A stretch of DNA of 64,000 bases, from NCBI GenBank assembly GCA_028282885.1, contig JANQGX010000058.1, forward strand, positions 132,078 to 196,077. The letters run 5' to 3'. This document shows, in pieces, positions 24,621 to 31,694 of the stretch. Within the stretch, counting starts at the first letter, position 1, and each line of letters opens with the position of its first letter. Under the pieces are notes generated by a model, which searched no databases, was not told the origin of the DNA, and worked only from the letters and a program-made list of their open reading frames with translations. Both the position numbers and the translations under genes were made by a program. This DNA comes from SAR324 cluster bacterium. Lineage in GTDB: Bacteria; SAR324; XYD2-FULL-50-16.

Positions 24621-27600
24621 AGTTTCTTGAACCTACCTCCCGTTTTTACCGGATCTCCTTCATAACCCAAGGCTTCAAAGTCGACATAGTTGCTTTTACC
24701 GATCAACCCTTTGACGTCTCTTCCTGCTTCCGCCATTTTGTGGAAATCAGTTCCCCGGGTAGCCAAATCCTTAAAATCCAGGCCGGATTCATTTTCATGG
24801 CAACTGCCACAATAAGGTGCTTGGGAAAGTGATTCGTGGCAATTGGCGCAAGAGAGGGCGTTTTCCTTGGGTAAAACCTCATGGGTGATTCCCCAGTACA
24901 TAACGGTATCCACGAACTCATATTCACCACTGTACTCAAGACCTGCTTCCTTCATTCCGACTGCGGCAGCTTTGCCCCAGTCATAGTTTTTCCAGTATTC
25001 ACCCCAGAGCTTGGGGGCAATCAGACGTTTAAGCACAGCATCGCTGATCTGTTTCCCTTTGTGGATTTTAAAAGGGTAAATGCGGGAAGCCGGATCATTC
25101 TTCGATCCTATGGGCAGAGTCAATTCAGTGACTCCGTCATCATCAATCTTATCCCCCAAAAGATAACGCTGAACTGTCCCATTGTACCATCGGTACACCG
25201 GTTTACCCGCTTCTTTCCATTTGAAGCTGCCTTTTTTCTTGTTATAGGTAGGTTTTCCATACTTATCCTTGAGAGGTTTTATATCCTGGCCGGCTGTGGA
25301 CCAGTCCCACTCGGTTTTTGTAGGATTGCACTTGGCGTAAATCGGTATATGGCAGGTCTGACAGGCAACATGCTGACTGTGTTCATTCAGGTGATAAGAG
25401 ACCAGATTTGCTTCCTTGATATGGGGTTCGTCTGTATGGCAATATTCACAGGAAAGGTCTCCTTCAACAGCAGGAACAGAAATGCTTCTTCCGGATATCA
25501 TATGATTTCTGGTCTTGTGACAATCCTGACAGCGAAAATCCATCCCCTCCCGATCAACACCCATATGCACATCACATGTTGAAGCAGGATTAAGGAGATT
25601 AGCACTCATATCGCCATGTTTGACCGCATCACCTCCACCACCTCTGAAATGACAGTTCTGTCCACAGTTGGCGCGACTGGGTCGTCCTACATTTTCTGCA
25701 ACCTCAACCAGATCCACCCCTGGGTCCGGCATACCGGCACCGGCAGGTGATTTCATATATTTCCCGGTTGTATCGTGGCAGACCAAGCAATCGATTTTGG
25801 ACATATCAGAGAAATCGAAGTTTTTATCCTTCCAGCCATAGCCGATGTGGCAGCTGGTACACCTCGGCTCGTTGCCGTTGAGGTTGATGCAGAAATTGTT
25901 GATGGTCAGGTTATTTTTCCCCAGATCAGTTCGATTCTCATGACCTACAGTATAGACAGATGAGCCATGCCAGTTCCAATGTGCTGTTTTCAGAATCGCT
26001 TCACCTTCATTTTTGTGGCAGGAAAGACAGTTTTCCGTAACTTCAAACGGAGTGGCACCTTTTTGTAAAGAAACCAAATCACGATGATCCGGAACCCTTT
26101 TCGCATGGCAGGCTAGACAATCTGTCGGCGCCCTTGTATCCAGGGTTCTTGCAATAGGGCCTCGTGCCATGGCGCTGTTAATGATGGGACCACGAACGTG
26201 GGGTATCTGCTCGGATTCCTTGTGACAGTCCATGCAGAGCTGATGGTAAGCCCCTTTCAAGCCTGGCGTATGCAGGTTTTTGGGATCAAAGGGTTCCCCG
26301 TGACATTCTGCACAACCGACCGGAAGTTCTCCGTTCTTCTGGAACCAGGCCATATTAGCGGGCTGCCCGTACTTATCCATTTCATCACGTGGAGCGCGAT
26401 GATGGCAAATGCTGCAATCCTCCAGAACATTGGCATGCTTACGGTGCATGAAGCGCACCGGTTGATACAAATCGCTGTATTTGTTGATCACTGCCTGGTT
26501 CACTACAATCACACTGGGAGCTTCCTTAGCCGATGGAAAGGATGATTTGGCGAACTGACTGATGGTCGATTGGTTCAAGCCACCATCAGCAGAAACCTGT
26601 CTTGGGGTAAAGGATTCCAGGGCCAGCACAACTACCAAGATAACCATCGTCAGTGACATTTTCTTTGGTGAAGCACCCAGTACCGGGAAAATAAAAACAA
26701 CAACCCGATAGAAAAACATCAATGTCGCGATCAAACCGATGGTGATGAAAAACTCGCCCACTGACGGAAAATAGGACACCAGTTTATAAGGAGGTGAATA
26801 GCTGACAATGAACACATTGACACGGTTGAAGACAATGCCGCTCACATAAACAGCGGCTGCAAAAAAGAGCCAACCAGCCGACTCACGCACTTTCCGGAAC
26901 AGAACCAGTACAAAGGGAAGCATCACTCCAACCAACACCTCCACTATGAAGGAATTGGTCTGGTAGGTTCCATCCAGCAGGTAGATGTAAGTTCCCCTCA
27001 CGATCATATCCCCCAGCTTGACGACCAGGTAAACCCCGATCAAAACGGGCATGTACCTGGAAAGCGGAGTCAAAACCTCCATCTCTATTCTTCGTCCAAA
27101 TGATTTTGAAGCAATAATCGATTCGAAAATCACCATGGGATATCCCGTGGCAAATGCCGAAAGCAGGAACAGTAAAGGCAGGATGGGAGTATACCATAAG
27201 GGATGAATCTTGGATGGAGCAATTAACATCAATGATCCCAGACTGGACTGATGAAGGCAGGAAAGAACAATACCGGCAATGATAAAGACAAACATAACCC
27301 GATTAAGTATCCTTTCGGCCACATCCATCAGGTTTTCCAGGAAATTGTTAAAAACCGAAAAAACTCCCGGCAGGTTAACTTTCCCTTTAAACCGCTCAAT
27401 TACGATGGGCAGAAACTCAATGTATAGAACGTGCAGATAAATCACTACGCACATGGCCACTTCAAACAGCACAGAATTGCCATTGTGATTAAAGATAGGG
27501 CTAGTGATATTCCAATAGCGTCCTAAGTCAATCATCAAGCCTATCACAACAAAGGTATAGCCCAGCATGGCTGTCAACAGGGCCGGACGGATGACTGCGT

Positions 27601-27859
27601 GATATTGCTGTCGATTGAAGACGTAGGCAATCAGACCGGTTGTAAATCCACCGGCGGCCAGAGCCACGCCTGAAGCGACATCCACACCAACCCAGATTCC
27701 CCAGGGATATTGGTTATTAAGGTTGGACACCTCACCGATTCCGTATATAAGTCTGGCAATAATAAAAATGAATCCGATAGCCATCAACGAAATCATTACC
27801 ATTACTCCCGGGGTAAGGAATTTCTCTTCCACCGGGGCAGCATTTTCATGTAGATTCAT
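24602..27859 (-). CDS. NrfD/HybB membrane subunit fused to octaheme tetrathionate reductase-type multiheme cytochrome
   Basis: One 1085-residue frame. Residues 1-400 form a HybB-like NrfD membrane domain (NQYPWGIWVGVDVASGVALA), expected to exchange electrons with quinones. From Met401 a signal-peptide-like helix (MSLTMVILVVVLALESF) leads into a periplasmic multiheme region, residues ~480-1040, with twelve CxxCH motifs and one CxxxCH (CGQNCH). From about the fifth heme on it matches the octaheme tetrathionate reductase family: TAHWNWHG, INNFCI, CTSCHIGYGW, CLVCHDTTGKY, HGDMS, DVHMG. Four extra heme motifs precede it. It overlaps the upstream ferredoxin gene by ATGA, showing coupled translation. 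Probable role: quinol oxidation and electron delivery to, or catalysis on, a sulfur oxyanion (inference). A single polypeptide with both parts is unusual. Confidence 0.9.
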   Translation of the reverse strand: MNLHENAAPVEEKFLTPGVMVMISLMAIGFIFIIARLIYGIGEVSNLNNQYPWGIWVGVDVASGVALAAGGFTTGLIAYVFNRQQYHAVIRPALLTAMLGYTFVVIGLMIDLGRYWNITSPIFNHNGNSVLFEVAMCVVIYLHVLYIEFLPIVIERFKGKVNLPGVFSVFNNFLENLMDVAERILNRVMFVFIIAGIVLSCLHQSSLGSLMLIAPSKIHPLWYTPILPLLFLLSAFATGYPMVIFESIIASKSFGRRIEMEVLTPLSRYMPVLIGVYLVVKLGDMIVRGTYIYLLDGTYQTNSFIVEVLVGVMLPFVLVLFRKVRESAGWLFFAAAVYVSGIVFNRVNVFIVSYSPPYKLVSYFPSVGEFFITIGLIATLMFFYRVVVFIFPVLGASPKKMSLTMVILVVVLALESFTPRQVSADGGLNQSTISQFAKSSFPSAKEAPSVIVVNQAVINKYSDLYQPVRFMHRKHANVLEDCSICHHRAPRDEMDKYGQPANMAWFQKNGELPVGCAECHGEPFDPKNLHTPGLKGAYHQLCMDCHKESEQIPHVRGPIINSAMARGPIARTLDTRAPTDCLACHAKRVPDHRDLVSLQKGATPFEVTENCLSCHKNEGEAILKTAHWNWHGSSVYTVGHENRTDLGKNNLTINNFCINLNGNEPRCTSCHIGYGWKDKNFDFSDMSKIDCLVCHDTTGKYMKSPAGAGMPDPGVDLVEVAENVGRPSRANCGQNCHFRGGGGDAVKHGDMSANLLNPASTCDVHMGVDREGMDFRCQDCHKTRNHMISGRSISVPAVEGDLSCEYCHTDEPHIKEANLVSYHLNEHSQHVACQTCHIPIYAKCNPTKTEWDWSTAGQDIKPLKDKYGKPTYNKKKGSFKWKEAGKPVYRWYNGTVQRYLLGDKIDDDGVTELTLPIGSKNDPASRIYPFKIHKGKQISDAVLKRLIAPKLWGEYWKNYDWGKAAAVGMKEAGLEYSGEYEFVDTVMYWGITHEVLPKENALSCANCHESLSQAPYCGSCHENESGLDFKDLATRGTDFHKMAEAGRDVKGLIGKSNYVDFEALGYEGDPVKTGGRFKKLPLTRK

Positions 27860-28791
27860 GGCGTACCTCCTGGTTCAACGGTTTCTTCACCCTTCTGATC
27901 CCGGAAAAAATTGGAGAAGTACATGACTCCGCCCAGTGCGGCAAAAAGTCCGATGGGAGCTGCGAAAAACTGAAAGAGAGTATGCTGTATGGCTTCCGTA
28001 AGCCGGGGCGGTGCCTTATGGCTTAATTCCGGGAATCCTATGGTTTTAAATGGCTCGGATGCCAGGTAAATCCAGGAGGTTCCACCCACTTCATGCTCTC
28101 CGTAGATATGATCAACATATTTCCCCGGATTTCTTTTCATTCGCCAACGAGCCAGTTTCAAAAGATCACCCTTTTTACCAAAAACGATTGCCTCCCGTGG
28201 ACAAACCTGGGCACAGGCTGGAAATCCTCCCTGCTTGACGGTTTCAAAACAGAAGGTGCATTTTCTGACATGGGGAGTTAGTGGTTCTCCATATTCATAG
28301 GCAGGAACCTGGAACGGACAGGCAACCATGCAATACCTGCAGCCGATACATTTGTCAACATCATAGGTAACGGCCCCATTGGATTCCTTGGTTAATGCAC
28401 CCACGATACAGGCGGAGACGCAGGATGGGTCATTGCAGTGCATACATTGAAACTTCACAAAAACAGGGCGGGTTCGCCACGTCAGAGAACCGATGTTTTC
28501 CGGATAATACTTGTTGACAACTGTATAAGATGTTTCATCCATGCGTCGCTGGTTCTCCAGAACCGTCATCTCATCAAAGGATACCCCGGGTTTGGGGAGT
28601 TTATGTCGCTCGTTGCATGCTTGTTCGCATTTCCGGCAGCCTACGCAAAGGCTGGTATCAACAAGGCAGCCGAAGGTATCTGTCGTTCCTCCCGATGAAG
28701 CGCCGGTATCAGACTTTGCCTTAACCCCGACAAGTGCTGTTGTTGACGCCACACCCGATATTTTAAAAAAATGCCTGCGATTAAATTTCAT
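27856..28791 (-). CDS. HybA-like 4Fe-4S ferredoxin with Tat signal and C-terminal membrane helix
   Basis: 311 residues. N-terminal Tat signal (FNRRHFFKISGVASTTALVG), then four cysteine clusters: CVGCRKCEQACN, CMHCNDPSCVSACI, CIGCRYCMVACP, and CTFC...CAQVCP. It ends with a membrane helix (FFAAPIGLFAALGGVMYF) as in HybA. HybA/HybB pairs connect periplasmic redox enzymes to the quinone pool, and its partner here is the fused NrfD protein whose start overlaps its stop by 4 bases. The gene follows the TusA-like gene by 26 bases. Confidence 0.92.
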   Translation of the reverse strand: MKFNRRHFFKISGVASTTALVGVKAKSDTGASSGGTTDTFGCLVDTSLCVGCRKCEQACNERHKLPKPGVSFDEMTVLENQRRMDETSYTVVNKYYPENIGSLTWRTRPVFVKFQCMHCNDPSCVSACIVGALTKESNGAVTYDVDKCIGCRYCMVACPFQVPAYEYGEPLTPHVRKCTFCFETVKQGGFPACAQVCPREAIVFGKKGDLLKLARWRMKRNPGKYVDHIYGEHEVGGTSWIYLASEPFKTIGFPELSHKAPPRLTEAIQHTLFQFFAAPIGLFAALGGVMYFSNFFRDQKGEETVEPGGTP

Positions 28792-28817
28792 GGCATTACT
28801 CTCAGTTATCGTTGTTT

Positions 28818-29045
28818 TTAGCCTTTCCGGATCATTATTCTAAGATGGTTTTGCTCCTTGACCGAATCAATAATTTCATCAGAAGAACGATCTATAATTA
28901 TTTTCAGGTTATTCACGACCTCGGTATCTCGTATCAGGATCTGAAGTTTCTCCCCTCTTTGCATCCCTAATAATTGATGCTTTATTTTCATCAAGCAGAT
29001 TGGGGAAATCTCTCCGATCAAATCTAATACGGATTCCTGCGCCAT
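28818..29045 (-). CDS. TusA/SirA-family sulfur-carrier-like protein with altered active site
   Basis: A 75-residue beta-alpha-beta protein with the TusA pattern LDLIGEISPICLMKIKHQL. The usual CPxP active motif reads SPIC: the normal persulfide-carrying Cys is Ser and the second Pro position is Cys. TusA proteins relay sulfane sulfur in the cytoplasm; here the shifted Cys may do so (inference). As first gene of the sulfur operon it lies directly behind the sigma-54 promoter. The start is ATG 29045, with a weak ribosome site. Confidence 0.82.
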   Translation of the reverse strand: MAQESVLDLIGEISPICLMKIKHQLLGMQRGEKLQILIRDTEVVNNLKIIIDRSSDEIIDSVKEQNHLRIMIRKG

Positions 29046-29124
29046 GCCAGACCTTGGAAAAATCCTTAAAGACGTTCAGAAAGAAAAACAGGGAGTCTGT
29101 TCATATACTGCTTTTACCTGCTTC

Positions 29125-29140
29125 AGCAATAAATCTGCCA
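29125..29140 (-). promoter_or_regulatory. Sigma-54 promoter of the sulfur-respiration operon
   Basis: Minus strand TGGCAGATTTATTGCT has the invariant GG (-24) and GC (-12) at the correct 10-base spacing and matches TGGCA-N6-TTGCW. Transcription would start near 29113, about 68 bases before the TusA-like gene. A sigma-54 activator gene is divergently encoded next to it, which strongly supports the call. Confidence 0.85.
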
Positions 29141-29211
29141 GAATTGGAGGCAGGTTACTTAACTGATTTGTAAGTCTTATTAAAATTGAGCTTGGAAAAA
29201 CTGTATAGAAA

Positions 29212-29261
29212 GTGTTAAGTTTGCCTTAACATTGTTTTAACACTTAATATTTCTTTAACAC
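29212..29261. promoter_or_regulatory. Candidate enhancer (upstream activating) repeats
   Basis: The heptamer TTAACAC or its complement is repeated: GTGTTAAG (29212-29219) facing CTTAACAT (29225-29232), then TTAACAC at 29237-29243 and 29255-29261. The cluster is about 100-150 bases upstream of the predicted sigma-54 start site and just before the activator gene, the usual place for enhancer binding. It may also serve autoregulation. Confidence 0.6.
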
Positions 29262-29271
29262 CCTGGAAGGA

Positions 29272-30684
29272 ATGAACGAAAAGACAACAGCGGAAAGTCG
29301 CGAACACGAAATAAACCGGTATTGGAAACGGATTATGAACACCATGGATGAAGGGTTGATGCTGGTCGGCCCTGAGGGCAGCATCATCATGGTTAACGAG
29401 GCCTTTGAAACCATGACCGGCTATTCAGGTGATGAGATTGTGGGGAAACCCTGCACAACACTAAACTGCGACGCCTGCGAAATGGCCCTGGAGAACAATG
29501 ATGAGGCCTGGTGCAGTCTTTTTCATGAGGAGTTCAAAAAAAAATGTCGCTGTAATGTGGTGACAAAAGACGGAACCTTCCTGCCTGTTTTAAAAAACGC
29601 ATCCATTCTTAGGGATGACAAGGGCCAGGTTATCGGAGCCGTAGAAACCCTAACGGATATCTCGGAAATAGTCAGACTGGACAGCAAAATCAATCAACTG
29701 TCGAGAAAGGCTGAATCGGAAGGAAATCTCTGTGGTCTGATCGGTGAATCGGCACCTATGCAGAATATTTTCAAGATTATCAAGAAGGCAGCCGATAGTT
29801 TATCTCCCGTGATCATTTTTGGCGAAAGCGGAACCGGCAAAGAACTGGTTGCCCGTGCCATCCATCTTTGCGGATCGAGAAAGAACGGTCCCTATGTTCA
29901 GGTTAACTGCGCCGCCCTGAATGAATCTCTGATTGAAAGCGAGTTGTTTGGACACACCAAAGGTGCCTTTACCGGAGCCTATCACCACAGGGTTGGAAGA
30001 TTCGAGGCCGCCCTGGATGGCGATCTCTTTCTAGATGAAATCGGGGACATCCCCTTATCCATTCAGACAAAACTGCTAAGAGTCCTGGAATCAAGATTTA
30101 TTGAACGTGTAGGGGACAATAAACCCATCTTTGTCAATGCACGTATCATTAGTGCAACGAACAAGGATCTCAACACCCTTATTGAACAGCAAAAATTTCG
30201 GGAGGATCTGTTTTTTCGGATCAACGTAATTCCTATTTATATTCCTCCGCTCAGAGATAGGAAACAGGACATACCGCTTATCGTCAATTCCCTGATAAGA
30301 CAGCAGGCTTCTGAGACAAGAAAAACTGTCACCAGGATTAGTTCGGAGGCCTTGGAATGCCTGATTGCTTATAATTGGCCCGGAAATGTCAGGGAATTGA
30401 GGAGTGCTATTGAATATGCGTTTGTGATTGTTGAACAAGATCAAATTGGTTTGCAGCATCTCCCTCGAAATATAGTGAATGGGGAAGATCGCTATAATAT
30501 TGAGGGCATCACTATAACAGAATCCAAATCGCTATCTGAGAAGGAGGCTTTAATCAAAGCGCTGAGGGAGAATGAAGGAAACCAATCGAAAGCTGCAAAA
30601 TCTCTGGGGGTAAGTCGAGTCACGGTCTGGCATAGAATCAAGAAACACGGGGTTGACCTAATGAAGCTTACGCCTCTTGATTGA
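29272..30684 (+). CDS. Sigma-54-dependent activator with PAS sensor
   Basis: 470 residues. PAS domain at about 17-130 with a cysteine-rich patch (CTTLNCDACE, KKKCRC) that could bind a metal or sense redox/sulfur state (inference). AAA+ domain with Walker A GESGTGKE, the sigma-54 contact loop GAFTGA and DEIGDIP. C-terminal Fis-type helix-turn-helix (NQSKAAKSLGVSRVTVWHRI). No receiver domain, so it is probably controlled by direct sensing. ATG 29272 follows GGAAGGA. It is divergent from the operon carrying a sigma-54 promoter and is its obvious regulator. Its stop is only 3 bases from the inverted copy of the selC flank. Confidence 0.93.
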   Translation: MNEKTTAESREHEINRYWKRIMNTMDEGLMLVGPEGSIIMVNEAFETMTGYSGDEIVGKPCTTLNCDACEMALENNDEAWCSLFHEEFKKKCRCNVVTKDGTFLPVLKNASILRDDKGQVIGAVETLTDISEIVRLDSKINQLSRKAESEGNLCGLIGESAPMQNIFKIIKKAADSLSPVIIFGESGTGKELVARAIHLCGSRKNGPYVQVNCAALNESLIESELFGHTKGAFTGAYHHRVGRFEAALDGDLFLDEIGDIPLSIQTKLLRVLESRFIERVGDNKPIFVNARIISATNKDLNTLIEQQKFREDLFFRINVIPIYIPPLRDRKQDIPLIVNSLIRQQASETRKTVTRISSEALECLIAYNWPGNVRELRSAIEYAFVIVEQDQIGLQHLPRNIVNGEDRYNIEGITITESKSLSEKEALIKALRENEGNQSKAAKSLGVSRVTVWHRIKKHGVDLMKLTPLD

Positions 30685-30687
30685 TGC

Positions 30688-30814
30688 GGTTCGGTTCCTA
30701 CGCACCTCCGCTAAAAAACACAGTAAAAACAGAAAAATAAAACAGCAAAACACCCTAAAATACACCCCCAAGACTACTCCAAAACAGCATCTATTCAATT
30801 ACTCGTCTTTTTAG
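30688..30814 (+). repeat. Inverted copy of the selC 3' end and its downstream flank
   Basis: This stretch begins with the T-arm and acceptor end of tRNA-Sec (GGTTCGGTTCCTACGCACC, two mismatches in the first 24 bases) and continues through the same A-rich and C-rich downstream sequence up to CTTTTTAG. It is the plus-strand counterpart of minus-strand 34250-34123, so the two copies are inverted. No complete tRNA precedes it. Differences in the last third are all transitions, pointing to an old duplication. Confidence 0.8.
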
Positions 30815-30953
30815 TTCGTCATGGAAACCCTATTGGGGTAATCATTTCTGGGCTAGAGGATATTGTGTCGATACCCTTGGACTTGATACTGAGATGGTAC
30901 GCAAGTATGTGAAGTATCAAGGGCAAAAAGAACGAAAAGACGACAATACCTGA
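30786..30953 (+). pseudogene. IS200/IS605-type TnpA transposase fragment (C-terminus)
   Basis: A frame ending at TGA 30951 encodes RLFSSSWKPYWGNHFWARGY and then CVDTLGLDTEMVRKYVKYQ, the characteristic C-terminus of Y1 (HUH) transposases, with the catalytic Tyr helix region. The N-terminal ~80 residues including the HUH motif are absent, and upstream sequence belongs to the selC-flank repeat. It is a relic and cannot transpose. Confidence 0.75.
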
Positions 30954-30982
30954 GCCAACGAATAGTTACATTTGGGGACAAT

Positions 30983-31053
30983 CCCTTGCCTCCTCTGGGG
31001 GCAAGGGAACTAACCCCCTTCAGGGGGTTCAGGAAAACGCCCCTTTGAGGGGC
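30983..31053 (+). repeat. Tandem hairpins, likely right end of the decayed IS200/IS605 element
   Basis: Three perfect stem-loops follow the transposase fragment: CCCTTGCC/GGCAAGGG (30983-31007), AACCCCC-TTCA-GGGGGTT (31012-31029) and GCCCC-TTTGA-GGGGC (31039-31053). Subterminal hairpins are the recognition structures of IS200/IS605 ends. The rest of 30685-31186 has no supported gene; GGGGACA-type words near 30975 and 31081 resemble sequence around such elements. Confidence 0.55.
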
Positions 31054-31186
31054 TTACATAAACAATCCCTCGGCTCAGTCCGGGGACACTTAACTTCGGA
31101 CGTTTTATGTTGTCGATGATACGTCTTTTTGATACATAAACCATTATTGATGTGCAATCCAGGAAATCGATCTTTTCCTAAAACTG

Positions 31187-31603
31187 TTGAAAAAATCAAA
31201 TTACATGATCCATGTATGTGGGATTGCTATTTTCATTGCTCTTTATGCACTGCCTTTGCTGGCTAACGATAAAAATGGGTTGTCCAAAGGACAGACTACA
31301 TATGTCCCGGCATATTCCTATTTTTATTCCGGAAACAGGGAAGTGCCTTTTTTCCTGACGGTGATGGTGAGCATCAGGAACATAGACCCCAAGTACAAAA
31401 TCAGAATAATGCCAGCCGACTATTTCGAAACCCAAGGGCAGCTATTGAAAAAATATGTAAAGGTTTCGGCTGTCTTGAATCCTCTGGAATCCTTGCGCTA
31501 TGTTGTTCCGGAATATCACAAGGCTGGTGGTTCGGGTGCCAATTTTCTTGTTGAATGGGAATCTGACAACTATGTCAACCCACCGATTGTCGATCCATTA
31601 TGA
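31187..31603 (+). CDS. DUF3124 protein, apparently frameshifted at the C-terminus
   Basis: 138 residues with signal peptide (HVCGIAIFIALYALPLLA) and the DUF3124 blocks GQTTYVPAYSYFYSGNREVP, VSIRNIDPKYKI and GGSGANFLVEWESDNYVNPP. The frame hits TGA-TAG at 31601-31606, but the next frame continues MIGAQGQQGISFTSRARVI to TAA at 31671, which looks like the family's normal tail. A single-base loss near 31594-31599 would explain this. Start is TTG 31187 or ATG 31205; neither has a good ribosome site. Exported protein, function unknown. Confidence 0.75.
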   Translation: MKKSNYMIHVCGIAIFIALYALPLLANDKNGLSKGQTTYVPAYSYFYSGNREVPFFLTVMVSIRNIDPKYKIRIMPADYFETQGQLLKKYVKVSAVLNPLESLRYVVPEYHKAGGSGANFLVEWESDNYVNPPIVDPL

Positions 31604-31694
31604 TAGGTGCTCAGGGTCAACAGGGGATTTCGTTTACATCACGAGCAAGGGTGATCAATACAAAAAACTAAGATAATCTGAAGAGAGATGAATT

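Noticed and set aside
30688..30760. A second tRNA gene next to the sigma-54 activator
   Set aside because: Only the T-arm and acceptor 3' half of tRNA-Sec are present; upstream bases are the activator's coding end, so no cloverleaf can form.
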